DNA of 64,000 bases from Alteribacillus bidgolensis. Lineage in GTDB: Bacteria; Bacillota; Bacilli; Bacillales; Marinococcaceae. The notes under the pieces are model-generated. The model did no database searches. It was not told the origin of the DNA and saw only the letters and a program-made list of their open reading frames with translations. The stretch covers positions 4,151,272-4,215,271 of the forward strand of contig NZ_KZ614149.1 in the NCBI RefSeq assembly GCF_002886255.1, read 5' to 3'. The stretch's first letter is position 1; every line of letters begins with the position of its first letter. Positions 26,345 through 35,094 of the stretch are shown here, piece by piece. Position numbers and translations under genes: made by a program.

Positions 26345-26376
26345 CCCCCACCTCTTAGCATAAGCGTAGGTGGGGG
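26345..26376 (+). repeat. Subterminal hairpin of IS200/IS605-type right end
   Basis: CCCCCACCT / AGGTGGGGG (26345-26353 with 26368-26376), 37 bases past the tnpB stop, the position at which IS605-family right-end hairpins occur. Confidence 0.6.
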
Positions 26377-26405
26377 TAGTTCAAAAGGACAAGTCTTGCT
26401 GTTTA

Positions 26406-26969
26406 TTAAAATTTGCTTTTCGTGCCGCCGCTGTATGCATGGGGATACATATGGGTATTTTGAGTCTGATGGGAGGAAAACGTATTATATACCGTATTTT
26501 GTTTTTCTTCATCGGCTTCGACCAAAACGAGAATGTGGTTGTTTTTTAAATAATCCTCATAGTCTTTCGCGTGTTCTTCTGGAATGCCGGCACCAACAAA
26601 TGCTCCGACAAGACCGCCGCCCCCAGCGCCAACGCCGGCTCCGGCTAATGCAGAAGCAATTGGTCCAGCCCCTGCTATAGGTCCAATCCCAGGTATAGCT
26701 AATAAGCTTAAACCAACAACTGCGCCTAGTACGCTGCCGCTTCCTGCACCTAATCCGGCACCTTTACCAACACTTTTGCTTTTTCCGGTTTTGGTGCTGT
26801 CATCTACTGACGTGGTACCTGTTTTGTTTTCTAGCGCGTCAAGGTCATTTTGATTTTTAGAGAAAACCGATATGTCTTCTGTCTTATAACCTTCCGCTTT
26901 TAAAGCATCGATGGCGTTAACAGCATCTACTTGATCTTTAAAAACACCGCCGACAATTTTTTTGTGCAT
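26406..26969 (-). CDS. General stress protein of the GSP17M/YflT type
   Basis: 187 residues. An N-terminal YflT/GSP17M module (KIVGGVFKDQVDAVNAIDALKAEGYKTEDISVFSK, written here in description only as residues 3-37) is followed by a long glycine-rich, membrane-inserting stretch (about 75-130, glycine-zipper-like) and an alpha-helical acidic end resembling a second half-domain (EEHAKDYEDYLKNNHILVLV). ATG 26969 with AAAGGAGG. A SigB-like promoter upstream fits the family's general-stress role. Molecular function unknown. Confidence 0.75.
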   Translation of the reverse strand: MHKKIVGGVFKDQVDAVNAIDALKAEGYKTEDISVFSKNQNDLDALENKTGTTSVDDSTKTGKSKSVGKGAGLGAGSGSVLGAVVGLSLLAIPGIGPIAGAGPIASALAGAGVGAGGGGLVGAFVGAGIPEEHAKDYEDYLKNNHILVLVEADEEKQNTVYNTFSSHQTQNTHMYPHAYSGGTKSKF

Positions 26970-27011
26970 CAATGATACCTCCTTTTTCATACAGGTATTT
27001 CATTCATGCTG

Positions 27012-27038
27012 ATTCCCAGATCAGTGTCTTTTTAAAAC
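27012..27038 (-). promoter_or_regulatory. SigB-like promoter of the GSP17M-type gene
   Basis: Minus strand GTTTTA (27038-27033), 15-base spacer, GGGAAT (27017-27012). One base longer than the usual spacing and one mismatch in each box. Confidence 0.45.
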
Positions 27039-27042
27039 CTGT

Positions 27043-27417
27043 TTATTGAGTATCCATACGAAGTTTATTGTTCGCAGGAAGGACATGCGTTGCCAGAAAA
27101 AAATGAAAATAATATTCTCCATACGCTAAAACTGCTGCAGAAATAAAAGCTGCTAATGCTGCTGGTGTGCCTGGCTCAAAGACAGCCATGCCGACAAACC
27201 AAATAATAAGAAATGCAAGTACAAAATCAGCTATAACGGCAGGCATGTTTTTAATTTTTGGCATAATAAACAGATCTCCTGGATAAGAAACGGCACCAAT
27301 AACGACTGTTAAAAGAAGAACTTTCCAAAATGCAACCCCGAAACCGATGGTAAGAATAAGAAAAAGGCCAACGAGTGTCATTATTCCTTTAAATGCTAAT
27401 GCTTTCGCGTGTTCCAA
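27043..27417 (-). CDS. DUF2512-family membrane protein (YndM-like)
   Basis: 124 residues with four predicted helices, the DUF2512 pattern (GAVSYPGDLFIMPK after helix 2, AYGEYYFHFFLA before the tail). TTG 27417 follows GAGGGGATC. Function unknown in the family, often in stress contexts. Sits between the general stress protein and the desaturase. Confidence 0.75.
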   Translation of the reverse strand: MEHAKALAFKGIMTLVGLFLILTIGFGVAFWKVLLLTVVIGAVSYPGDLFIMPKIKNMPAVIADFVLAFLIIWFVGMAVFEPGTPAALAAFISAAVLAYGEYYFHFFLATHVLPANNKLRMDTQ

Positions 27418-27529
27418 ATGATCCCCTCCTCTCTTGTGGTTGAGCTATTATCTTCTTTATTTTTTCAAAAAATATTCTTTTCATTCCTATTGCCACAGAA
27501 AAGGCTTAGTTAAACAAACTAGCAAATAA

Positions 27530-27567
27530 AAACGGACAATCGGGAAGAATGACCCGCTTGTCCGTTT
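27530..27567 (-). terminator. Terminator after the desaturase gene
   Basis: AAACGGACAATCGGG (27530-27544) pairs with CCCGCTTGTCCGTTT (27553-27567), one mismatch; on the minus strand it is followed by TTTTATTTG. Confidence 0.85.
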
Positions 27568-27578
27568 CTTTGCTTTTA

Positions 27579-28637
27579 TTAATTTTTTCTACTAAATTTT
27601 TTGGTTCTGATTCTTTTAGGGTTCAGTCCGTGTCCTAAGGATCCGTAAGATTTGCTGGTATGAGGATCAACGAGCTGATTTTGGTCAAAATAAACACGCG
27701 GTGTTTTCCAAAGGGCTTTTAAGGCCTCACTCATAGGCATTTCATGATAACGATCCGGCCACATTTTTTTGATTTGTTCTTTTACAAGCGGATAATATTT
27801 TGAGCTCATGCCTGGAAATAAATGATGCTCCGTGTGGTAAGAAAAATTAAAATGGAGTACATCAACCCATTTTGGTACCGTGACCGTTAAGCTATTGGCT
27901 AAAGGATCGTTGACTGGAACTAAAGGATTCAGCCGGTGATTTGTCGAAATATATGCCATAACAATAAAGTTGGCAATTAATAGTGGAATGAAAAAGGCAA
28001 AGATCCACTTTTCAAAACCCATAATAAACGATAATCCAATCCAGCTTGCCCATGGGACCACGGTTTGCAAAAGCACTTCAGGTTGTTTTTTCGGTTTAAA
28101 CTCTTTAATATATATCACTAACATTTTTAGTGAATGCGCAGTAAACTGAATGCTTAAAGAAGCAAAGGCAAAAAAAGCTCGGACAGACAGCGGGAGGCGG
28201 TACACGGAACGAAATACTTTCATTTTTGAAATTTTCTCGAGTGTAGGCCATGCATCCGGGTCATGTTCATCGTGCTGTGTATGAACGTGGTGGGTTAAAT
28301 TGTGCCACTTGCGCCAGATTTTGGGACTGACACTTAAAGGCCAAAAAGCTATAGCACCTAAAATATCACGTAGCCACGCTTTTCGAATTACCGTTCCGTG
28401 CAGGATTTCGTGTCCTAAAAATCCTAGTGCTGCAAAACTTGCTCCAATGATAAAGGAAAAAATAATATTAACGAGCGGGTGGATGTTAAACAGCCCAATC
28501 ATCAAAAAACAAATAGCAACAACAATCAAATATGCTAAACCGCCAAGCAGGCGGGCAGGTGCAGGTTTAAATGCTTCTTTCGGTAAATGTTTCTTTACAT
28601 GTTTTGCATATACCGCAAATTTCTCGAGTTCATTCAC
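27579..28637 (-). CDS. Membrane fatty-acid desaturase
   Basis: 352-residue integral di-iron desaturase with all three histidine boxes: GHEILHG (His76/His80), HNLTHH (His112-117) and HTEHHLFPG near 270, and four to six helices. It introduces a double bond into acyl chains of membrane lipids, typically on cooling. GTG 28637 with AGGGAG at 28645-28650 is the better start; an upstream ATG at 28709 lacks a ribosome site. Confidence 0.85.
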   Translation of the reverse strand: MNELEKFAVYAKHVKKHLPKEAFKPAPARLLGGLAYLIVVAICFLMIGLFNIHPLVNIIFSFIIGASFAALGFLGHEILHGTVIRKAWLRDILGAIAFWPLSVSPKIWRKWHNLTHHVHTQHDEHDPDAWPTLEKISKMKVFRSVYRLPLSVRAFFAFASLSIQFTAHSLKMLVIYIKEFKPKKQPEVLLQTVVPWASWIGLSFIMGFEKWIFAFFIPLLIANFIVMAYISTNHRLNPLVPVNDPLANSLTVTVPKWVDVLHFNFSYHTEHHLFPGMSSKYYPLVKEQIKKMWPDRYHEMPMSEALKALWKTPRVYFDQNQLVDPHTSKSYGSLGHGLNPKRIRTKKFSRKN

Positions 28638-28853
28638 GAGGATGCTCCCTTCATGACGTTTTATAAAAAAGGGTCGAAATTCATTTCCATAAAAACGTTT
28701 TCGACTCATTAAGCGTACACTGGCTCGCTATACACGTCAATGGATATTACTACCTGGTCTTAAAGCTTACTTCTAAAAAGCTTATAAATCAATGTATTGA
28801 AAGCTCTTGAAAAAGGGAAAAAATTTAGAAACGAAAAGGGAGGAGTCGAATAT

Positions 28854-29501
28854 ATGACGAAACCTTTCATTCAAAACCATCATTTAAATGTTATTAAAAA
28901 CAAAGGCCGCCATATTCAGTACTGTTTTCATGATATAGAGGATGCAGGTGTTCTTCAGGTTGTCAAAGGACAAGCAGCTGATCAAGTGAAACAAGCTTTT
29001 TCTGAATTGAAAAATGAAGAAGCAGAAGTAATCGATCCGCTTTCTGACGTGAAAACAAGCATTGAAGTTGAAGCATTTATCGGATCTATTTATCCATATG
29101 TAAAGCCATTTCCCGCTGTTGATCACACACAGATTAAGCAGCTGTTTCCAAACAATAAAAAAATACAGCTTCCTAATTTAGAGAACACCGATTTTTCCTA
29201 TCTTACCTATCTTGGCTGGAATGACCCTGGCCAACGTAAAAAATATATAGTATATGAATTTGACGGGAAATTAGTGGGTATTGAAGGGAGATATACTCCT
29301 CCAACACAAAGGAACTACTGCTATTTCTGCAATGAATTAACTCCTGTTCACCTTGTAAGCATACGAACAGATGAAACATCAACCGGTAATCCTGATTACT
29401 ACCGGTCTATCGGGCAGTATATATGTAAGGATAGTGATGAGTGCAATAAAAACATAACCGATGTAACTGCACTGCAGTCTTTTATCCAAAAAGTACTATA
29501 A
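28854..29501 (+). CDS. FusB/FusC-family EF-G-binding protein
   Basis: 215 residues with the two-part layout of the FusB family: an N-terminal helical part and a C-terminal treble-clef zinc finger with CYFCNELTPVHLVS and ICKDSDECN supplying four cysteines. Staphylococcal members free EF-G stalled on the ribosome by fusidic acid; chromosomal Bacillus homologues are likely ribosome-recycling aids, and resistance here is not shown. ATG 28854 follows AGGGAGG. Own terminator follows. Confidence 0.85.
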   Translation: MTKPFIQNHHLNVIKNKGRHIQYCFHDIEDAGVLQVVKGQAADQVKQAFSELKNEEAEVIDPLSDVKTSIEVEAFIGSIYPYVKPFPAVDHTQIKQLFPNNKKIQLPNLENTDFSYLTYLGWNDPGQRKKYIVYEFDGKLVGIEGRYTPPTQRNYCYFCNELTPVHLVSIRTDETSTGNPDYYRSIGQYICKDSDECNKNITDVTALQSFIQKVL

Positions 29502-29524
29502 AAAAAATCCATATAAGCATGGAG

Positions 29525-29560
29525 AAGCGGACAAACGAGATTTTTCTTTGTCCGCTTTTT
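29525..29560 (+). terminator. Terminator after the EF-G-binding-protein gene
   Basis: AAGCGGACAAA (29525-29535) pairs with TTTGTCCGCTT (29547-29557), followed by TTT. Confidence 0.85.
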
Positions 29561-29691
29561 CTATTCCTTGAACTTTTTCTTTAGCGAAAAAAGGGTGTTA
29601 ACTTTTCTGTCAAAAAACATTTTTTTCTTCCTGCTTTTTGCAACAATGAAAGCAAAGAGAGGATTTTATTTTGCTAGGGAGTGGGAGAGTT

Positions 29692-30879
29692 ATGACAGAG
29701 AAAAAAGTTCAAGGTCAAACTTCGGCATTAGTTCTATCTACATTAGCAATGATCATTTCATTTGCTGTATGGTCTGTCATTGCACCAATAGCTACAGATT
29801 TACAAAAAATATATCAGTTAAGTGAAATAGAAAAAAGCCTTCTTGTTGTCACGCCTGTTGTGCTGGGGTCAATTATGCGGGTTCCGATGGGGATTTTAAC
29901 CGATCGCTTTGGAGGAAGAAAAATATACACCCTTACGATGTTAGCTTTGGTATTTCCTATGACAGCGGCAGGATTTGTACATTCATATTCGCTCCTCTTA
30001 TTTTTGACATTCTTAATCGGTATGGCAGGCACTACTTTTGCGATTGCCGTTACTTATGTTACGAGATGGTTCCCGCCAGAAAAGCAAGGGCTGGCTCTTG
30101 GGATTACGGGGATGGGAAACCTCGGGACAGCGGTAGCAAGTTTTACTGTACCTTCTATGTATACCTATTTAGGTCTAAGCTGGGTATTTTGGATTTTAGC
30201 CATTGCGATAGGGGTTATGGGACTCATTTTTTGGATGGGTACAAAAGAATTACCTAAACCAAAAGAAGTAAAAACGTTGAAACATTCCTTATCTGTCGTT
30301 AAACATAAACAAACATGGGTGTTATCGCTGTTTTATTTTCTAACATTCGGTGGATTTATCGCTTTCAGCTTGTATTTGCCGGCTATTTTACAAGAAACAT
30401 ATCAATTTTCAGCAGTTCACGCAGGGTTGATCGTTGCCGGATTTGTGGTAGTAGCCACATGTATCCGACCATTAGGTGGATACCTTGGCGATAAATTTAA
30501 ACCGCTAAGAGTATTAAGATGGCTCTTCATTGGAATTGTCATTTGCGCGTGTGCTATGACAATCACCGAAGGAACATTCACCTTTTTCGGGATAAGCTGT
30601 GCAGTCATGGCCGCTTTACTTGGAGCTGGAAACGGAGCTGTATTTAAGCTTGTTCCAGAAGTTTCTCCTAATAATACAGGTGCGGTAACAGGAATAGTCA
30701 GTGCTATCGGCGGGGTAGGCGGATTCTTTCCTCCGGTTGCGCTAGGAGTAATAAAAGGATTTACCGGAGGATATGGTTTAGGCTTTCTTTTACTCGCTGT
30801 TTTCACGGCCGGTTGTTTGGTAGTGATCAGTAATTTATATAGAAATAGTTTAAAAGAAGGGGACGCACTGTACCAATAA
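29692..30879 (+). CDS. Nitrate/nitrite-type MFS permease (NarK family)
   Basis: 395 residues, 12 predicted helices. NNP-family signatures are present: RVPMGILTDRFGGRKIYT in the first loop, FAIAVTYVTRWFPPEKQGLALGI around helix 5, and GAGNGAVFKLVPE in the second half. These loops carry the glycine-rich nitrate signatures. ATG 29692 with GGGAG. No nitrate reductase genes are nearby, so import for assimilation or nitrite export cannot be told apart. Confidence 0.82.
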   Translation: MTEKKVQGQTSALVLSTLAMIISFAVWSVIAPIATDLQKIYQLSEIEKSLLVVTPVVLGSIMRVPMGILTDRFGGRKIYTLTMLALVFPMTAAGFVHSYSLLLFLTFLIGMAGTTFAIAVTYVTRWFPPEKQGLALGITGMGNLGTAVASFTVPSMYTYLGLSWVFWILAIAIGVMGLIFWMGTKELPKPKEVKTLKHSLSVVKHKQTWVLSLFYFLTFGGFIAFSLYLPAILQETYQFSAVHAGLIVAGFVVVATCIRPLGGYLGDKFKPLRVLRWLFIGIVICACAMTITEGTFTFFGISCAVMAALLGAGNGAVFKLVPEVSPNNTGAVTGIVSAIGGVGGFFPPVALGVIKGFTGGYGLGFLLLAVFTAGCLVVISNLYRNSLKEGDALYQ

Positions 30880-30928
30880 AATCTATAAGGTATGTTTTAC
30901 TTTTGAAAAAATAAAAGGGAAGTGCCGC

Positions 30929-30973
30929 GGTCCAATCATCTTTCATAAGATGGTTGGGCCATTTTAATTTTTT
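30929..30973 (+). terminator. Terminator after narK-like gene
   Basis: 14-base arm at 30929-30942 pairs with 30947-30960 (two G-T pairs), then ATTTTAATTTTTTT. Confidence 0.85.
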
Positions 30974-31012
30974 TGTTGAGAATTTAGAATAAATCTGCGA
31001 ACAGGACACTTC

Positions 31013-31050
31013 ATCAAGCAGCAGAAGTATTGATTGAAGCGCAGTGTCCT
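31013..31050. repeat. Isolated imperfect hairpin
   Basis: AGGACACT (31013-31020) and AGTGTCCT (31043-31050) bracket an inner TTCATCAA/TTGATTGAA pairing. Lies between convergent narK-like and mocR-like genes; may serve as the mocR-side terminator. Confidence 0.4.
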
Positions 31051-31074
31051 ATTCTTCGTAAATCGAAACAAGCT

Positions 31075-32514
31075 CTATCCTTTCATCCGTGTCTCTTTTA
31101 AATGATTTATAATGTCTTTTATTATTTTTATTCCGTTTTCCATTTGAGCGCAGCTCGGGTAGGCAAAGGAAAAACGAACGGACGTACTTTTTTCATCGTG
31201 ATATATAGATCCTGGGTTAATAAGCACACCTTGTTTAAAAGCGGCAGCAAACAACTTTTTTGATTCAATGGAGTAGAAGTGAACATAAATGAAGAACCCG
31301 CCTTCTGGAATTTCCCAATATGCTTCTTCTTTAAAGTTTTGGTGTAATAGGTCTAATAAATAGTTTCTTTTTTGAAGCAGTTTGTGACGGATTTGATGCA
31401 TATGCTCCTCGTACAGTCCCGACGTAAGCAGGTGTTCGGCTATAACCTGGGACACAGCGCTTGTGCCGTAATCCATTTGCATTCGAATATCTGCCAGTCG
31501 TTTTACGACATCCTCTGGGCCTGTCATCCAGCCAATTCTAAGGCCTGGGTCCACCGTTTTAGAAAAACTGCCGATATGCAGCACGTGTCCTTGTGTATCT
31601 AACGCTTTAAGAGCAGGCGGCGGAGGTGTTTCGAGCCAAAGATCATGATATATATCATCTTCAATAACAGGCAGATGAAATTCATTACAGGTGCAGAGTA
31701 AAGCTTTTCTTCTACCTAATGTCATAGTTGTCCCGGTTGGATTATGAAAGGTCGGGTTTGTATATAGTATAGATTTATTTTTTCTCCAAGGCTGCTCTTC
31801 TAGAAGTTTTGTTTGAAGCCCGGATTCGTCCATTTCAATTCCCTGCAGATGCATGCCGGCTGACCGAAACACAGGAAGTGAATATAAATAAGATGGCTGT
31901 TCTAAAAAAACGGTAGAGTCAGGCTGGAGTACGCCTAAAGAAATCAGCTGAAGTGCTTGTAATGATCCCGAAACAATTAATATGGAGTCCGGACCAGCTG
32001 TAATTCCACGGCTAGCAAGATAGTCGCTAACCGCTTTTCGTAATGAATAATTTCCTCTTCCATCGCCGTATCCGAAATAACCTATTTGGTTACCAGCTTT
32101 TTTAAAAACCTCACCAAGTGCGTTTGCAGGATGAAATTCCGACCCCATCTCTCCTTTACTAAGCGGCAAAAAGGAATGTTCTGTTTCTGCTTGGTTTATT
32201 TTTTGAACCAAGAGATCATTGGATGGATGTATTGACCATCGAACTTGTTCATTCCAGGCAGGTGTACTTGCAGCCATCGACTGCCACGCATTTAAAACGA
32301 CTTTTGTGGAGCTTCCCACTTTCCCTTCTACTACTCCTTGTGCTTTTAATTCATCTAATGCTGCAATAATGGTACTGCGGTTCACTTTGAATGCAGCAGC
32401 CAGTGCTCGCTGGGAAGGGAGCCGGCTTCCCGGAGGCCATTCTCCATTTTGGATTTTCTCTTTTATAGATTCTTGTATGATAATATGTTTCGGTTTTTGT
32501 GTTCTATGACCCAT
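31075..32514 (-). CDS. MocR/PdxR-family regulator (GntR HTH fused to aminotransferase)
   Basis: 479 residues: GntR winged helix at about 8-70 (IKEKIQNGEWPPGSRLPSQRALA, then FKVNRSTIIAALDELKAQG) joined to a fold-I PLP domain with Lys in GSFSKTVDPGLRIGW. ATG 32514 follows AAGGGG. Divergent from the EamA gene at 32628, a common pairing in which the PLP- or amino-acid-sensing MocR protein controls the neighbouring exporter. The ligand is unknown. Confidence 0.88.
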   Translation of the reverse strand: MGHRTQKPKHIIIQESIKEKIQNGEWPPGSRLPSQRALAAAFKVNRSTIIAALDELKAQGVVEGKVGSSTKVVLNAWQSMAASTPAWNEQVRWSIHPSNDLLVQKINQAETEHSFLPLSKGEMGSEFHPANALGEVFKKAGNQIGYFGYGDGRGNYSLRKAVSDYLASRGITAGPDSILIVSGSLQALQLISLGVLQPDSTVFLEQPSYLYSLPVFRSAGMHLQGIEMDESGLQTKLLEEQPWRKNKSILYTNPTFHNPTGTTMTLGRRKALLCTCNEFHLPVIEDDIYHDLWLETPPPPALKALDTQGHVLHIGSFSKTVDPGLRIGWMTGPEDVVKRLADIRMQMDYGTSAVSQVIAEHLLTSGLYEEHMHQIRHKLLQKRNYLLDLLHQNFKEEAYWEIPEGGFFIYVHFYSIESKKLFAAAFKQGVLINPGSIYHDEKSTSVRFSFAYPSCAQMENGIKIIKDIINHLKETRMKG

Positions 32515-32627
32515 AGTGTACCCCTTCGATTGGTTGGTTTTAAAAAATGAGAATTGGTTGGAGCTATTCGCAGCTTTTTTATTTACCATAAATTATATCA
32601 ATATTTATGGTGAAAGGAAGAAGGAAA

Positions 32628-33530
32628 TTGCGTCACAACGTTATGTTTGCTTATAGCTTGGCTGTCTTTCTATGGGCGTCTGCCTTTCCGGGTATTCGAG
32701 TTGGCTTAGAATCATACGGCCCTTTTCATCTCGCTTTATTACGTATGCTCATTGGTTCTCTAGGATTGTTAATTTTTGCGGTGGTCGTCAAAATGAGATG
32801 GCCTGATAAAAGAGATATTCCTGTGATTTTACTTTTCGGTTTTTTCGGCTTTACGGTTTATCATACTTTATTAAGTGTCGGAGAACGAACCGTAGATGCA
32901 GGAGCGGCCAGTTTGATTGTATCGACAACTCCGATATTGTCTGCCTTATTAGCCGCATTCTTTTTAAAAGAAAGGTTTCATCAAACAGGGTGGATTGGTT
33001 CGATTACTGCTTTCCTTGGGGTTGCTCTTATATCGTTAGGGGCAGGTGGAGAAATCCATTTTGAGATTGGTGCACTCTTCATATTAATAGGAGCTTTAGG
33101 AGAAAGCATCTATTTTGTTTTTCAAGTACCGTATTTACAAAAATATGGCTTCTTGCCGTTTACCACCTATACGATCTTATCTGGTACGCTGTTCATGCTG
33201 TTGTTTTCTCCAGGGTTATGGACAGCTGTCCAACAATCATCGCCTGAAAGTACGCTTACTGTTATCTATTTAGGGTTGCTGCCTACAGTGATTCCTTATT
33301 TTGCGATTGCGTATGCCACATCCAAACACGGGGCATCTGAAGCTACAAGTTCACTATACTTAACCCCAGTTTTAGCCATCTTCATTTCATGGCTATGGCT
33401 TGGTGAGGTTCCAGCTATTTTGTCTATTATTGGCGGTGCATTTGCATTAATAGGAGTGTCTATGACGACATGGACAACTTCGAAACACTCGCCTTTACAA
33501 AGCAAGAATAAAGGAGAACTATTAAGATGA
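32628..33530 (+). CDS. EamA/DMT-family permease controlled by divergent MocR gene
   Basis: 300-residue, ten-helix permease with two EamA repeats (LWASAFPGIRVGLESYGPF near the start, STTPILSALLAAFFLKE, and a second-half YLTPVLAIFISWLWLGEVP). I prefer TTG 32628 after AAAGGAAGAAGG; an in-frame ATG at 32607 has no ribosome site. The stop overlaps the start of a 25-codon reading frame (ATGA, 33527-33530). Probably a metabolite exporter. Confidence 0.85.
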   Translation: MRHNVMFAYSLAVFLWASAFPGIRVGLESYGPFHLALLRMLIGSLGLLIFAVVVKMRWPDKRDIPVILLFGFFGFTVYHTLLSVGERTVDAGAASLIVSTTPILSALLAAFFLKERFHQTGWIGSITAFLGVALISLGAGGEIHFEIGALFILIGALGESIYFVFQVPYLQKYGFLPFTTYTILSGTLFMLLFSPGLWTAVQQSSPESTLTVIYLGLLPTVIPYFAIAYATSKHGASEATSSLYLTPVLAIFISWLWLGEVPAILSIIGGAFALIGVSMTTWTTSKHSPLQSKNKGELLR

Positions 33531-33604
33531 GAAGAAGGTTCCAGCAGTCTTATCGTCGTACTAATAGACAGGATTCGTATGTAAAAAGAATAATGAACCA
33601 ATAA
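33527..33604 (+). CDS. 25-residue arginine-rich micropeptide
   Basis: ATG 33527 overlaps the EamA stop codon and has AAAGGAG 10 bases upstream. The peptide MRRRFQQSYRRTNRQDSYVK plus five residues is very basic and starts with a run of arginines. No family recognised. Coupled translation and an intact frame between two genes argue that it may be made. Confidence 0.45.
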   Translation: MRRRFQQSYRRTNRQDSYVKRIMNQ

Positions 33605-33619
33605 GGAAGGTGTTTGAAA

Positions 33620-34183
33620 ATGAAAGCAGCATTTATTCTATTTGATCAATTAACGTCTTTAGATTTCATTGGATTTTATGATGGTTTTACCAGACTAAAA
33701 ACGATGAATTATAAAAGCGACTTAAGTTGGGATCTTTGCGCATTAAATGAGGAAATAACAGATGATCGAGGTATAACCTTCAAAATAAATAAGCTGGGAC
33801 CGGATCTTTCCGAGTATGATCTAATTTTTATCCCTGGAGGCATGGGAACGAGAAGGCTGAGAAATGATGAGGAATTTATTGAATGGTTAAAAACAGCAGA
33901 AAACGTTCCGTATAAATTGTCAGTTTGCACGGGGGCTTTGCTTCTGGGCGCTGCGGGCTTCTTAAAAGAAAAAGCAGCAACTACACATCCTAACGCGTAT
34001 GAACTTTTAAAATCATATACAAACCAAGTGAAAGAGGATCGAATAGTAAAAGACGGTAACATTATTACTGGGGGTGGTGTTGCTGCTTCTGTTGATCTCG
34101 GTCTTTATGCATGCGAATTCTTCTCCGGAAGCGAGGCAGCACTGAAAATAAAAAAACAAATGGACTATCCTTACTACGAATAA
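33620..34183 (+). CDS. DJ-1/PfpI-family protein
   Basis: 187 residues, flavodoxin-like DJ-1/PfpI domain with the nucleophile-elbow cysteine Cys103 (KLSVCTGALLLGAAG), FIPGGMGTRRL and a TTHPNAYELL segment as in isonitrile-hydratase-like and regulatory ThiJ members. ATG 33620 with AAGGAAGG. Could be a glyoxalase-like, chaperone or amidase-type enzyme; sequence does not decide. Follows the micropeptide gene by 15 bases. Confidence 0.8.
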   Translation: MKAAFILFDQLTSLDFIGFYDGFTRLKTMNYKSDLSWDLCALNEEITDDRGITFKINKLGPDLSEYDLIFIPGGMGTRRLRNDEEFIEWLKTAENVPYKLSVCTGALLLGAAGFLKEKAATTHPNAYELLKSYTNQVKEDRIVKDGNIITGGGVAASVDLGLYACEFFSGSEAALKIKKQMDYPYYE

Positions 34184-34250
34184 TACTAACTTTCGCTTTA
34201 TTCCTACAGCAAAACATTTCTTAAACATAAAAAATCAAAATAAACTTATT

Positions 34251-34285
34251 AAAGTCAGGTTGTATTCTTACCTGACTTTTTTCTC
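34251..34285 (+). terminator. Terminator after the DJ-1 gene
   Basis: AAAGTCAGGT (34251-34260) with ACCTGACTTT (34270-34279), followed by TTT. Confidence 0.85.
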
Positions 34286-34286
34286 T

Positions 34287-34632
34287 GTTGGGAAATATAA
34301 CAACCGTACTAAGCAAAAACTTTGGCAAGTCGGAGAACTTTCTATCATTTCGAAGCTGGTTGCCCAAGTTTCTTCCTTTCAAGCTTTTATTGATTCATTA
34401 GTCAACATACCAGGCCCGGCATTATTAGGGTTATCTCTTGGCGTTACGATCATATGCGGTCTTACAGGTTCTGCTTCCGGGGGTCTTGCCGCATAACGGT
34501 TATGTAGTGACAACCGTACGCGCAATCTGTGGTGAAACACATAGGCGTTGGTATAAACCTATCTTTCTAGTAAGTGTAATCCTTCCTATGATTGCTATGA
34601 TATTGGCCGCTGTTCTTTACTCTATATTTTAA
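34287..34632 (+). pseudogene. GntP-family gluconate permease, C-terminal remnant with internal deletion
   Basis: One frame gives SSFQAFIDSLVNIPGPALL, then GLTGSASGGL; the next frame gives LPHNGYVVTTVRAICGETHR and a last helix to TAA 34630. In GntP permeases these two segments are separated by about 30 residues that end in another ASGGL-like stretch, so the gap looks like a deletion between short repeats with loss of frame at the GGGGG near 34480. The N-terminal two thirds are absent. Confidence 0.65.
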
Positions 34633-34888
34633 TTTTAAATAAGAAAGAGGGCAGGCTGTAAGAAGTTTTGATTTAAGGAAAGTATGGCTTAGGTCGTTCT
34701 TCCTATTGGATAAATCTAAGACGTATGTAACAATTTATATAACAATTGTTTAAATTCCCTATAAACAAGGGAAAGGGAACATGGATAAAAAGGGGAATTC
34801 TATCTTATGGGGAAATGAAAAATTGCTGCGAAAAACAGGTAAAGGGGGAGTCATTTACTAAGAATTTGGAAAGAAGGAGCGCATGTTA
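34633..34888. other. Gene-free stretch
   Basis: A/T-rich, contains short inverted AACAATT...AACAATTGTT words near 34730-34750 but no gene, promoter or terminator I can support. Confidence 0.4.
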
Positions 34889-35077
34889 ATGTCATCATCA
34901 CTTCGAGAAGAACTCCACTCACTCATCGATAGCCTTCCCGAAGAAAGCCTGTTAGAAATCTATATTAGCTTATGGCAATACAAAGAAGAAGAAGAAAAAG
35001 AATTGAACGAAGAAGCAAAAAAAGAAGTACAAGAATCGAGATATGAGAGAAGAATACGTACGGACAAAGGGGTGTGA
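34889..35077 (+). CDS. Small acidic/basic helical protein
   Basis: 62 residues (MSSSLREELHSLIDSLPEES, then LLEIYISLWQYKEEEEKELN and a basic end). The first half resembles the short helical LxxLIDxLPEExL pattern of DUF2281/antitoxin-like proteins, but no toxin gene adjoins. GGAG at 34876 is 9 bases before ATG 34889; an ATG at 34883 is too close. The stop codon lies within the loop of the terminator hairpin that follows. Confidence 0.6.
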   Translation: MSSSLREELHSLIDSLPEESLLEIYISLWQYKEEEEKELNEEAKKEVQESRYERRIRTDKGV

Positions 35078-35094
35078 TCTCTTTGTCCTTTTTT
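35062..35094 (+). terminator. Terminator joined to a dispersed repeat
   Basis: GGACAAAG (35062-35069) pairs with CTTTGTCC (35081-35088), followed by TTTTTT, which runs directly into the repeat at 35094. Confidence 0.8.

Noticed and set aside
28854..29501. Acquired fusidic-acid resistance gene
   Set aside because: FusB-family proteins are common in Bacillaceae chromosomes, and no mobile element flanks this gene, so an intrinsic EF-G-binding role is more likely.
34889..35077. Toxin-antitoxin pair
   Set aside because: The small protein has an antitoxin-like LIDSLPEE pattern, but there is no partner gene on either side; a terminator follows immediately.
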